From Strigops habroptila (Eukaryota > Chordata > Aves > Psittaciformes > Psittacidae), in NCBI RefSeq assembly GCF_004027225.2, contig NC_044282.2, positions 63,849,725-63,913,724 on the forward strand: a stretch of DNA of 64,000 nucleotides. Direction: 5' to 3'. Shown here one piece after another: positions 50,601-59,207 of the stretch. The notes below the pieces were generated by a model. That model was not told where the DNA came from. It was given only the letters and a program-made list of their open reading frames with translations, and did no database searches. How positions within the stretch are numbered: the first letter of the stretch is position 1; each line of letters begins with the position of its first letter. Position numbers and translations under genes: made by a program.

Positions 50601-52094
50601 TAGCCCCTTTAGCCACTGGAGCTGCTCTAAGGTCTCCCCTTAAGGAGCCTTCTCTTCTCCAGGCTGAACCAGCCCAGCTCTCTCAGCCTGTCTCCATAGC
50701 AGAGGTTATGGTCACAGTGTGATCTGCAGCGAAGCTGCTTTGACAACTGCAGCACCAGGGACAGAGCATTGTGTTGCAGGGTCCTCTTGCATCTTTACTC
50801 CTTATCAGACCAGCACTTAAAATTCCCACAATTTATCGTTGTTTTTTTCTTTTACAGTAAATGGTCAATACGCCAAAACAATTTGGAAAGTTAGCAATTC
50901 CCTCTAGTGACCTAGAAACATTTCTTTTTCAGTGGGATGCATACCCTTCTTTATCTCTAGAGACATAATAGATTTTCTTCTGTCTACTTTTTCCCTTGAG
51001 ACTGCAGTTGTCTCTATTCCTCCCTGGCTTTGCTGGAAAACATTCCCAAGAGTTTCAGAGCCCTACTGTTTGAGAACACACAGTTCTTGGCACATCTTGA
51101 GTGAACCTTTATTACCTAAACATAAGAAACATTAATAACCATTTGGATCACAGTCTATGTGCAAGTTAGCCAATTTCAGCCTCTTTATTTGTGATGTGAC
51201 TTCCCTAATCCTGCCATGTAGCTGCATGAGACCATGACCAATATCTGAAGGGGTCCTAAAAGGACACCAGAGAGGGACTCTTCATCAGGAACTGTAGCAA
51301 GAGGACAAGGGGCGATGCATTAAAACTTAAACAGGACTCAGATATAAGGCAGAAGTTCTTCCCTGTGAGGGTGGTGAGGCCCTGGCACAGGTTGCCCAGA
51401 GAAGCTGTGGCTGCTCCATCCCTGGCAGTGTTCAAGGCCAGGTTGGACGGGCCTTGGAGCAACCTGCTCTAGTGGAAGGTGTCCCTGCCCATGGCAGAGG
51501 GTTGGAACTGAATGAGCTTTAAGGTCCCTTCCAACCCAGACCATTCTTTGGTTCTATGAGTGACGGGTTTTGCTTCTAACCTAAAGGCACCGAGTGTAAC
51601 TGACCCCCCACACAGGGCCCGCAGCCTCCTCAGGGCCCCCCCCGCCGCCAGCCCCACTTACTGGGCGATCACGTCTCTGCCCTTGATGATCTGCTTGATG
51701 GCTCTCTGCTGGATGGCCGAGGGCTTCTCAAAACCTGCGGAACGGGCCGTCACCGTTAGCGGGGCATCCCGGAACCGACCGACCGGCGGCTGCACCGCGC
51801 AGGCGCGTTGCCCGACATCCGGGCGCCGGCCCCGACCACAGGCCTCAGCACCCCCCCGGCCCCGGCCACATCCCCGCTTCTCGCTCCCGCCGCCCGCCCC
51901 TCGCCGCCGCCCCGCCGCACACCGTAGGCGTAGATGCCGCGCAGCAGATCCTCCCGCAGGCCCATGGTGTCGAAGGTGGGCGTCACGTCCACCTCCTCGC
52001 TCGTCTCGAACTCCACCTTCGTCATGTCCTCCTCCTTCATCAGCCGCTTCCGCGCCGAGCCGGTCGTGCCGCCGGACCCCGCTGACCCTGACAT
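44585..52094 (-). CDS. EIF4A3: EIF4A3, exon junction complex RNA helicase, complete
   Basis: EIF4A3 is the ATP-dependent DEAD-box clamp that anchors the exon junction complex on spliced mRNA in the nucleus, with MAGOH, RBM8A and CASC3, and feeds into nonsense-mediated decay. Twelve minus-strand exons join in frame to 412 codons: 52094-51923, 51734-51662, 50520-50454, 49499-49437, 49120-48988, 47913-47833, 47398-47257, 46434-46296, 45813-45698, 45150-45043, 44957-44830, 44601-44585. Motifs: Walker A SQSGTGKT (83-90), PTRELA (115-120), TPGR (164-167), DEAD (188-191), SAT (219-221), STDVWARG (334-341), HRIGRSGR (364-371), ending VADLI. The early region [19 protein letters not shown] marks it as EIF4A3, not EIF4A1 or EIF4A2. 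All splice sites are GT-AG. Retained introns rule out a retrocopy. Family length is 411 in human. Confidence 0.97.
44830..44957 (-). CDS. EIF4A3: EIF4A3 exon 11: motif VI
   Basis: Encodes [17 protein letters not shown] through [19 protein letters not shown] and ends in phase 1 at donor GTGAGT. IGRSGR with the HR of the preceding exon is helicase motif VI. Confidence 0.96.
45043..45150 (-). CDS. EIF4A3: EIF4A3 exon 10: motif V
   Basis: Encodes [17 protein letters not shown] and [13 protein letters not shown]; acceptor TTTGCAG, donor GTAAGC. The split arginine codon at its end joins exon 11. Confidence 0.95.
45698..45813 (-). CDS. EIF4A3: EIF4A3 exon 9
   Basis: Encodes [20 protein letters not shown] and the [15 protein letters not shown] segment; acceptor GTGCACAG, donor GTAAAT, phase 2 at its end. 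Confidence 0.95.
46296..46434 (-). CDS. EIF4A3: EIF4A3 exon 8: motif IV
   Basis: Encodes [19 protein letters not shown] through [11 protein letters not shown]; donor GTACAG. The acceptor CACTACAG lies right beside a CR1 insertion (see 46448-46791), whose antisense strand forms most of the pyrimidine tract. Confidence 0.95.
46448..46791 (+). mobile_element. CR1 3' fragment abutting EIF4A3 exon 8 acceptor
   Basis: It reads on the plus strand from a GAAGAGAAGGCTTAGGGGAG block (C-terminal RT/3' UTR junction) through GGCCTACAGGAAACCTGGAG and AGAAGTTCTTCCCTGTGAGG to GGAGCAACCTGCTCTAGTGG and the degraded 3' end. It is antisense within EIF4A3 intron 7. The 5' edge falls about 12-16 bases from the exon 8 acceptor. 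Confidence 0.85.
47257..47398 (-). CDS. EIF4A3: EIF4A3 exon 7: motif III (SAT)
   Basis: Encodes [32 protein letters not shown] and DPIRILVK; acceptor GCTTTTCAG, donor GTGAGT. Confidence 0.96.
47833..47913 (-). CDS. EIF4A3: EIF4A3 exon 6: DEAD box
   Basis: Encodes [20 protein letters not shown] followed by DEMLNK, with the catalytic DEAD motif (residues 188-191). Acceptor CTTACAG, donor GTAAAA. Confidence 0.96.
48988..49120 (-). CDS. EIF4A3: EIF4A3 exon 5
   Basis: Encodes [19 protein letters not shown] through [10 protein letters not shown] (motif Ib TPGR); acceptor CAACACAG, donor GTAAGG. Confidence 0.95.
49437..49499 (-). CDS. EIF4A3: EIF4A3 exon 4: motif Ia
   Basis: Twenty-one codons, [20 protein letters not shown] plus K, with PTRELA; acceptor TTTTAATCAG, donor GTAGGA. 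Confidence 0.95.
50454..50520 (-). CDS. EIF4A3: EIF4A3 exon 3: Walker A
   Basis: Completes the split Gln codon, then [17 protein letters not shown] and CLDIQ; acceptor TTTCTCAG, donor GTAATT. Confidence 0.95.
50592..50706 (-). mobile_element. CR1 fragment, antisense to window
   Basis: The reverse complement reads GCTGAGAGAGCTGGGCTGGT then TTCAGCCTGGAGAAGAGAAG, the well-known CR1 ORF2-end/3' UTR block. It is about 115 bases, inside EIF4A3 intron 2 and in the same orientation as the gene. Both edges are approximate. Confidence 0.8.
51247..51559 (+). mobile_element. CR1 3' fragment in EIF4A3 intron 2
   Basis: The 3' UTR of CR1 with CCAGAGAGGGACTC, AGAAGTTCTTCCCTGTGAGG, the GGAGCAACCTGCTCTAGTGG block and a TTCTTTGGTTCTATGA tail. 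Same 3'-end type as the copies at 18798 and 46448. Confidence 0.9.
51662..51734 (-). CDS. EIF4A3: EIF4A3 exon 2: Q motif
   Basis: Encodes [18 protein letters not shown], the Q motif, then RDVIA and two bases of a Gln codon; acceptor TTCCGCAG, donor GTAAGT. Confidence 0.95.
51923..52094 (-). CDS. EIF4A3: EIF4A3 exon 1: start and N-terminus
   Basis: The ATG at 52094 is preceded by CAGCC. It opens [19 protein letters not shown], then [18 protein letters not shown] and ends GIYAY plus one base at donor GTGTGC. The Gly/Ser-rich opening varies between species; conserved family sequence begins at SARKR. Confidence 0.94.
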
Positions 52095-52399
52095 GGCTGA
52101 GGGCTACCCGCTCCCGCCTCACGCACCGCCGATGGCGCCGCCGAGCACCCAGAGGCCGCTGCGCATGCGGTGGTGGGCGGTGCGGTGCGCGCATGCGGAA
52201 GGGGGCGGGCGGGAAGGGCGCGCGCTGCGTGCGCCTGCGCGGGGCGGGATCGGCGCGTGGTGAGTGCGGGGCTGGCGGCGGGGTTGGAGCGGGCCCAGGG
52301 GTTGGGTGCGGCAGCCCCGTGCGGCGCTGCAGGCTGGGGGGGAGCGGCGGGGAGCTGCTGAAAAGGACCGGGGGTGCTGAGTAACGGGGGTGAACATGA

Positions 52400-53024
52400 G
52401 CGGCTTGTGCCCAGGCAGCCAACAGCATCCTGTCCTGTGTCAGCAACACTGTGGCAGCAGGACCAGGGCACTGATCATCCCCCCATACTCAGCACTGGTG
52501 AGGCTGCACCTCGAATCCCATGTTCAGTTCTGGGCACCTCACTACAAGAGAGACATTGAGGTGCTGGAGCGGGTCCAGAGAAGGGCAACAAAGCTGGTGA
52601 AGGGTCTGGAGCACAAGTGTGATGAGGAACAGCTGAGGGACCTGGAGGTGTTTAGTCTGGAGAAGAGAAGGCTCAGAGGAGGCCTTATCGCTCTCTACAA
52701 CTACCTGAAAGGAGGTTGTAGTGAGGTGGGTTTGGTCTTTTCTCCCAAGTAACAAGTGATAGGACAAGAGGAAACAGCCTCAAGCTGCACCAGGGGAGGT
52801 TTATATTGAATATTAGGAAAAAATTTCCTTACCAAGAGGGTGCTCAGGCATTGGAACAGGCTGCCCAGGGCAGTGGTGGAGTCACCATCCCTGGAAGTGT
52901 TCAAGAACCATGCAGGTGAGGCCCTCAGTGACATGGTTTAGTGGTGGCCTTGGCAGTGCTGGGGTGATGGTTGGACTTGATGATATTAAAGGTCTTTACC
53001 AACCTTGATTCTATGGTTCTATGG
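52400..53024 (+). mobile_element. CR1 3' fragment, ~625 bp
   Basis: It begins in the RT C-terminus (remnants [38 protein letters not shown]), passes through the 3' UTR (GGAACAGGCTGCCCAGGGCA, ACATGGTTTAGTGGTGG) and ends in a GATTCTATGGTTCTATGG tail. It sits about 300 bases upstream of the EIF4A3 ATG, between the CpG island and the ninein-like locus. Confidence 0.92.
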
Positions 53025-53700
53025 TCTGTGTCTCTGTGCAGTGTGAGCAGTGGCATTGCCCTGCCAGCCGGGACAGCTCCACCCAGGGCCCTGAGCAAAC
53101 TGTTTGAAAAAAAGAAAAAAAAAAGTTTGTTTCAGGTTTTTTTGGCTGAAGACTCAGGTAGCAGTTCTCTGAAGATAGGCGTCTTCCAAACCTGGTATGA
53201 AATCAGTGCCCTTAGGAGATGGTACCAGTTCTGTATTGGCTTCTTGGGTTCTGCTTTTTGGTTTAGATTGGTTGAATCTCGTTTACCTTTAAAGCTGATC
53301 GCAGCCCAAATTTAGCTTCTAGATCAAACGAAATGTTGGCTGGATATCCCAATCTGACTGCTTTCACAAGGTCTTCTGATGTTCCATGTTGGTCTTTCTG
53401 AGCATACTGAGTTTTCATTGCTTAGCAGGGAGACAAAAGCACATAGTCTGACCCTGCCAACCTGCTCCCTGTGGCTGCCTTAAGGCCAGCTCAGGACATC
53501 TCCCTCCTGGCAGCTTGGGGTTGTTTCTAGAGCGTTCTCCAATACTGACAGGGTCCCTGGGCTTTTGGATACTTTCAGTATCCAGAGCTGTCAGTTTTTC
53601 TCTACCAATTTTGCCCCACTGACTTACCTCCACTGCTTTTATCCTCAGAGGAGAGTGCACAGGGAAGCAGTGCATCCTTCCAGCCACAGCTTTTCTGCAG
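53025..53700 (+). other. gap between CR1 and ninein-like locus
   Basis: It contains a short A-rich run (about 53106-53125) and no recognisable exon. I searched specifically for EF-hand loops and the NINL N-terminus here and found none. Confidence 0.55.
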
Positions 53701-53784
53701 TATCAGCACTAGACTTGCAAAGTCTGAACTTACCATTGCCATCTGAGCCCTGGAAGAACTTACAGGAGATCCGCAAGGTCTCTG
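53701..53784 (+). CDS. candidate first visible exon of ninein-like locus
   Basis: Acceptor CTTTTCTGCAG and a possible donor GGTGCTG give an 84-base exon whose phase fits the next exon exactly (split Glu codon). It would read SALDLQSLNLPLPSEPW then KNLQEIRKVS; NLQEIRK resembles NSQEILK just before the LTEL region of ninein. The rest has no clear match, so it may be chance. Confidence 0.3.
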
Positions 53785-54081
53785 GTGCTGCCTTGGTGGG
53801 TGAAGTGAGCAGCAAGGCCTTTCAGCAAGCAGACAACCAGGGTGGAAGAAGTACTTGCAGTCAGGTTCATGATGGGGTGGCAGGGTTTGGCCACCCCAGG
53901 GATAGGGAAAACCTGGGGTGAATGTGATCTAGGCCTATCGGTAAGATGGGAGGGAGATCTCTGGAAGACTGGAGGTGGTCTGATGGATTTCTGAAAGACT
54001 GTAGGGTGGTTGGGTGGTGTAAAAGAATCAGGCACTGTTAGAAGAGGGAGAGAGTGATTTCAGGCTGTGCTGTCCTTGCAG

Positions 54082-54217
54082 AGGCTGAGCAGCACATGGA
54101 GGAGCAGGTGAGCCTGGCAGAGCTGCCTGCAGCGTTGGACAACACACTCATGGTTCCCAGGAGCGGGCTTCAGTGTGCAGCTCTCATGTCCTACAGATAC
54201 AAACTGCAGTGCCTCAA
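54082..54217 (+). CDS. ninein-like exon A
   Basis: Acceptor GTCCTTGCAG, donor GTAAGG. Reads AEQHMEEQVSLAELPAALDN then TLMVPRSGLQCAALMSY and KLQCL; this follows the NINL/NIN segment with LTEL, ALxNEL and QAALA in the same order. Ends in phase 2. Confidence 0.75.
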
Positions 54218-54300
54218 GTAAGGGTGGTGCTCCCTGTAAGAAGAGGCCTTCTCTGGGGTGCCTGAGATGTCTCTTAATGTGCTGCTCCCTGTGCCTGCAG

Positions 54301-54438
54301 GATCCAGGTGAGGCAGGTCGCCAGGGAGAGGGACAAGGCGAGGCTGGACTTGGAGAAGGCGGAGCGACGCTGCCTGCAGCTTGGCAGAGAGTTGGACGAG
54401 CAGTATGTTGCTCTTGAGCACACCCAGAGCAAGCTCAG
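54301..54438 (+). CDS. ninein-like exon B
   Basis: Acceptor GTGCCTGCAG, donor GTAGGA. Reads IQVRQVARERDKARLDLEKA then ERRCLQLGRELDEQY and HTQSKL; the RERDKAR-DLE-AE core is the closest match to NINL. Heptad-like coiled coil. Confidence 0.8.
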
Positions 54439-54718
54439 GTAGGAGGGGTCCTTTTGGTGGGGCAGTGAAAATGGTTTTCTTATGGTTCTCTGCAGCCTCT
54501 CCCTCCCATCCCAGTCTCCCTTTATGAATCTCCCACTTGTTTTGCCATTGTGTCAGTGGCAGAGAAGTCCCTGAAACCCCATATGATCTACTGTTCCCGC
54601 ATCCCTCCAAACAAGCTCTCCTCTCCTGCTTTGTGCATGGCAAGAGGGGGTGTCTGGACCTTGTGGCCATCTGAGAACACACTCCAGGTGCCCCAACCAT
54701 GTTGCATTTTTCCCCCAG

Positions 54719-54857
54719 GGATTTTCAGGCAGAAATAGAGGCAAAAGACCTGCTTTTGCAGCAAGCTGTCAGTCACCAAGCAAAGCTGGAGGCTGGTACA
54801 CAGTTCCTCCATGGCAAAGAGGCCAGCTGGCAAGGGAGACTGAGCCACACGATGAAG
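54719..54857 (+). CDS. ninein-like exon C
   Basis: Acceptor TTTCCCCCAG, donor GTAAGC. Reads DFQAEIEAKDLLLQQAVSHQ then AKLEAGTQFLHGKEASWQG and RLSHTMK, matching the NINL exon that ends just before ENSRLQ. Confidence 0.75.
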
Positions 54858-55404
54858 GTAAGCAAAACTGCCCTGGGTGAAACGTCTTCACTTCTTCAGA
54901 GGAGGCAAAGCAGAGGTGGTGATAAAGATGGATGGTTTGTGATGCTGGGAAGGACAGAAGTTTTATGCAGAAGAATCATCAGCCACATCCATACTATTGA
55001 ATTAAATATAGAGCTTTTTCCCTTGTTATAACACTATTAAACACCCATGTTGTCTCTTGGAAGTTGTTTGGCCCTTGCCAACACCTGAACACCTGATGGC
55101 TGAGGCTAAAATTGTGCCAGGGACCATGGCAAAAGCAAAGATGATGCTGTCCATGTGCCTGGGATTTTCCCAGTGCTGTGCAGTGTAGAAGTACAGATGG
55201 AGACAGCTCAGGACTTGCTGCCTTTGTTGGCTGTGAGGGAAACCACAGTTTTATGAGTTTTATGAAGCAGAGGTGGAGATGTACCTGTGGGCCTTTGAGG
55301 TCTTATTCTGCCAAACCCACTCCTATGTCTGTCCTTTGGAGATGAGCCCACATGGCATGTATCAGCAGCGTGCTGTCCAAAGCAGTTGGACAGCTGTGCT
55401 GTCT

Positions 55405-55453
55405 CAGCGTGCTGTCTCAGAAGACAGCGTGCTGTCTCAGCTGTCTTCTGAGA
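55405..55453. repeat. 16-bp direct repeats overlapping a perfect inverted repeat
   Basis: CAGCGTGCTGTCTCAG occurs at 55405-55420 and again at 55425-55440. Overlapping it, TCTCAGAAGACAG (55415-55427) and CTGTCTTCTGAGA (55441-55453) are exact reverse complements around a 13-base spacer. It lies in the intron before ninein-like exon D. Confidence 0.9.
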
Positions 55454-55595
55454 GCTGTGCTGTGTTTGACATGCTCATGTGCCAGTTGTTTTACAGCTTC
55501 CTGCTGAAGGCCCATGGCTGGTGAACCCCTCCTGCAATGCGAGCAGCACATTCACAAGCACAGCATCACAAGAATCTTCTCCCCTTTGTCTGCAG

Positions 55596-55706
55596 GAGAA
55601 CATACAGCTGCAAAACAGAGTCACAGAGATGGCTGAGAAACTGGCAGCCTCTGAGAAGCTGGTATTGGAATTGCAGAAAGAACTCAACTGTGTTGTGAAG
55701 GACAAG
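55596..55706 (+). CDS. ninein-like exon D
   Basis: Acceptor TTTGTCTGCAG, donor GTAGCC; 37 codons in phase 0. Reads ENIQLQNRVTEMAEKLAASE then KLVLELQKELNCVVKDK, parallel to the NINL ENSRLQ...EKLxxSE...LQKDL...VLKDK segment. Confidence 0.82.
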
Positions 55707-56334
55707 GTAGCCTTTCTTTCTGTGTTGCAGTTAAATAGGAACTTTAGAGGAACTCATCAAAAGATTGACCTTTTTCTATGAAATCTTGTGTATTTTGAGT
55801 CAGTTGTTGTGGTCTTCCCCTCTTCAAACTCTCCTGCACATTAATGACAACTGAGAAACTAAAAATACTGGCTTTTAATTTAGGCCTTTTGAAGGTTAAA
55901 AAAAAAAGGATGAGCAAAGTTTGCAATTGCAGAAAATTCTACTAATCTGCAGTCTTCAAGTGAAGAACTTCAGAGTTTGGTTTCCAGAAAAGAAAATCTT
56001 TCTTTTTCACAAGCATTGAAGTAAGCAGTTAGTTTTAGTGTCTTCCATTCCAGCAAGGCACCTGGTAGAATGGATGTGGAGAGAGAAATGAGTCTGTGAC
56101 CTTGTTAGCCAGTTTGGGAAAACTGGCTGCCTGGAGTTTGGTGTCTCATACATGAAGAAAAATGTTTTTCCTCCTCTTCCTGCATCCAGCCCATCCCCTA
56201 GGTGTCAGTAGGAACCCCTCCACTGAATCTATGGGTGTAGCACCATGACTTCAGTGATTTAGTAGAGCTTTTGGCTCTCCATTTGGGGAGGTGACCATTT
56301 CCTTGATGATAAGTGTTTCCCTGTGCTTGTGCAG

Positions 56335-56424
56335 CTGGGCCAGGCGGAGTCCCACAGTCCAGAGCTCCTGAACCAGAGTGAGTGCTTCGCAGAGATTGTC
56401 CTGGAGTACGAGCGGCAGTGCCAG
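56335..56424 (+). CDS. ninein-like exon E
   Basis: Acceptor TTGTGCAG, donor GTACGG; 30 codons in phase 0. Reads LGQAESHSPELLNQSE then CFAEIVLEYERQCQ, matching the NINL/NIN region with AELL-QEERFA and EYE-KCR. Confidence 0.82.
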
Positions 56425-58471
56425 GTACGGACGGGCAGCTCTCCAGCAGAGCTGTTGTGAAAGCACAGCTCCCATCAGCACATCCTCGGGGAGAGGAAGG
56501 AGGCAGCCCTGATCAGAGGGCAGAGAGGGGATCCCTCCTGCCTTGCTCAGAGTTCTCTGGCAGGAGTCCTGCAGCTCTCCATGGGTTTGTTCCCTTCCTG
56601 GGATACTTGCAGGGGGAAGTGGGGATGGGTTGTAAATTCCTCCTTTCCTGCCACCCTGTAGCCAAGGGCTTTTTGTTTGGGAAAAATGTAGCTCTGTGCA
56701 TAAGGACAGACCACTGTGAGCTCTGCTGCATTTCTTGTCAAACACAAGGAGAAGCTGTTCTCCCCATTTGGAAGGCATGTTATCAGCTAAATTCTTCTAC
56801 TTTTTTGTTTTTCCCTTCTTCCTTCTTGCCCACATTTTAACAACCCCTACAAAAATTGTTGCTGCTGGACTCTGCTAGAGAGTCAAGGTGAGCTTGTCCT
56901 GAGCACACACCTGGTGTGTGTGTGGCCCAGGCATTGGTGGTGTGTGTGTTGTAGGGTGCTGTGCTCCTGCCCAGAGCTTTGGGCTCTTTGGGACGTGAGC
57001 CTCCATTTCCCTTCTCTCGTTTGTGACTTGTGTATCTTGCATGTTGTGAGTTGCTGGACGCTCTGTGCCTTGACTCCTGAGTCCTGTGCTTATTGCATTG
57101 CCCGTTTGTTTCCAAGTGCTGTGTGTGTCAGGGAAACACCACTGAGTAGAGACGACGACTTACCAAATCCCCCCAGCAGGGGCTGAAATCCGCAGTTTCA
57201 GCGAAGCCATTTCATGGATGCAGCAGACTCTTGAAGCTGTAATTAAAGGCAAACATGCTGGAGCACTACCCAGCACAGCATTGCTGCAGGTGGCACCAGA
57301 GGGTTGAAGATGCTCTGGGCTGCGGTTTTTCCTCCCGTTGAGCAGCCCTGAGTTGCCCGTGAGAATGCTGATGGATGGACAGGTTTGGCCTACATGCTTC
57401 ATCTGCCACACTCAGGTTTATCCTTGTTGGATGCTGTCAGCCCCCCTCCTCCTCTGCTCTCCGTTTAGAGTGGAGGTTAAATAAGCTGGGTTTGCATTTG
57501 TCTAGATCTGCTCAATAATATTTATTAATGAGGATCATTGGAAGTATCCTAGTTCATATTCTCAGCCCATCATTTTCCTGGGTGGCAGCATATGGGATAT
57601 AATTTGATGTCTGCTCAAAGTGGACAGTCCAGAGGGAGGCAGAATGCCTTGTACACTGTTGCTTCCAGTACAGGATGGAGGGTGTGAAGTGAAATAAGGA
57701 GTTGCCCAGCTCCAGACACCTGCATGGAGGTAGCTCATTGCACTGCTCTGGTGGCTCATAGCATGGTGTTCAGTTGTGGGGCACTTCTTGCTGCAGGCTC
57801 ATGTTGGCACTAAGGGTAAACTCGTGTGCTGGGCTCTGAGGGTGTCTGTGTAAGCATGTAGCAGGACCTGTGCTTCCCATCAGATCAGCACCTTGCCTTG
57901 CTTTATTTCTTCTGCAGCCTGGAAATGTTCCCTTCCAGAGCCCTGTGGGACTTGCTTCACAAGCTGTTACTTTTCTGCATACAGTAGTGCTTGTTGGCTA
58001 TCCCAGATGCCCACAGGAGTGTCTTGAGGATGTAAACACAAACCTCTGGGCTATGCAAGGGGTCGTACTGAGATTATGGTGTTTCTTTGTGTGGTGCTCA
58101 CTGGCACTGGTGGTATTTAGGTGAGGAGGGGTCTCACGAGGTCCAGCCCTCCGAGGTGTCTGCAAAACCCCCTGTTATTGTGTGATTTTGCATGCAGGGG
58201 CAGTTGCTTGTGGCTCTTTGTGCTTTACAGTGTGTAATGATGATGGTCACAGTCATCTGGGCTTGTATTTCTTCTCTGGCTCTTCCAAAATCTCTCATCT
58301 CTGCCTGTTTAGGAAGGAGGAAAATCCTCTTGCCTTATTCTCTGTGCTGGTGAGGGTGCTCTGCTCTTCATGCTGCAAGATCCTCTGAGTACACATGGCT
58401 GCTGGGAGCCATGGCTGCTCAGCCCCCTGCAGCCCTGAGGAGCTTTGTAGCTGCATCAGTTTCTGCTTCAG
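56425..58471 (+). other. ninein-like intron, no exon seen
   Basis: Two kilobases with no family match or CR1. The flanking exons join directly in phase 0, and in NINL the corresponding residues are adjacent, so no exon is expected here. Confidence 0.6.
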
Positions 58472-58568
58472 GTGCTGTGGGAGCAGAATGGATTGCTGCG
58501 AAGGGAGCTGGAAAGGCTGTATCTCCAACTACAGGAGAGCTGGGCTGAGAGAGGGCTGCCAGCAGGAG
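58472..58568 (+). CDS. ninein-like exon F
   Basis: Acceptor TTCTGCTTCAG, donor GTAAAA, phase 1 at the end. Reads VLWEQNGLLRRELERLYLQ then LQESWAERGLPAG; aligned to the L-D---EL--ELE-L stretch after EYE-KCR in NINL and NIN. Confidence 0.75.
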
Positions 58569-58849
58569 GTAAAATGCAGAAGGGTTTGGTGCCTCTCCAT
58601 CTTCTCAGCAAGGACAAGGTCCTCTCCAGATTAGTTTCCATGGATGTGTGGGGTGGTTTGTTGTGCCTGAGCTGCTGCTGCCAGTTCTGGTATTGGGCAG
58701 CCATGGGAGGGAAGAAGGAGGTGATGGGTGGTGAGGAGGATGGAGATAGGGGAAAGGAGGCTCTTCTATCTCAAAAGCTGGTGATGGTGACCTGTGGACT
58801 AGGCAGTTGGGAGTGAACAGGAAGATTTTCACTGTTGAGGATGTTGAAG

Positions 58850-59010
58850 AAACACAATATAATGAAGAGGAAGTAGCCCCAAACTGTGGCTTGGGAGATT
58901 AGGTTGAGCATTAGGAAAAAAACTTCTGGCCCAGAGGGGCGATGGAGCCCTGAGGCTGGTTGCCAGATAGATGGAGGATCCCCATCTTTTGGGTTTGTAT
59001 GGGCTTGACT
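58850..59010 (+). mobile_element. degraded CR1 3' UTR fragment
   Basis: GATTAGGTTGAGCATTAGG, then AAAAAAACTTCTGGCCCAGA and GGCTGGTTGCCAGATAGATG follow the order of the CR1 3' UTR but with many changes. It is older than the other copies. Edges are approximate. Confidence 0.55.
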
Positions 59011-59064
59011 GGATGAAGTTGCAGCCATCCTGATCAGGACAGCCAGGCCTGTCTTGTCTTGTAG

Positions 59065-59207
59065 ATCTGTCCTCTCAGGGCTCCTCTCTGCTAGCGGGCC
59101 ACCATCCCAGCCCTCTGGTTCCCACTTCTGCGTGCGCGGAGGCGTCACTCTCAATGGAGCAGCTCCAAGAGCAGCTGCGGGACCTGAAGGTTCAGCTGGA
59201 AATGAAG
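59065..59207 (+). CDS. ninein-like exon G
   Basis: Acceptor CTTGTCTTGTAG, donor GTGAGG; the first two bases complete a split Asp codon. Reads LSSQGSSLLAGHHPSPL..., then SMEQLQEQLRDLKVQLEMK, matching NINL MMEQVKEHYQDLRTQLETK. Confidence 0.8.

Larger units (their letters stand above)
51610..52360. promoter_or_regulatory. CpG island promoter of EIF4A3
   Basis: The only strongly GC- and CpG-rich block in the window; it covers EIF4A3 exons 1-2 and the sequence before the ATG. No TATA box is evident. Upstream of the ATG are two identical GCGCATGCGG decamers (52161-52170 and 52189-52198), a related TGCGCCTGCGCG (52230-52241), resembling NRF1 sites, and GC boxes at about 52201-52210 and 52241-52249. 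Such islands often fire both ways, so it could also serve the ninein-like locus to the right; that part is inference. Confidence 0.75.

Noticed and set aside
44830-52094. Intronic snoRNA genes in EIF4A3, as in EIF4A1 and EIF4A2
   Set aside because: I looked for paired C/D or H/ACA boxes on the minus strand in the introns and saw no convincing set; a covariance-model search would be needed.
51658-52449. Long open frames on both strands across the CpG island (up to 274 codons)
   Set aside because: High GC content suppresses stops. The EIF4A3 exons explain the real coding here, and the long frames give Arg/Pro/Ala-rich products without family similarity.
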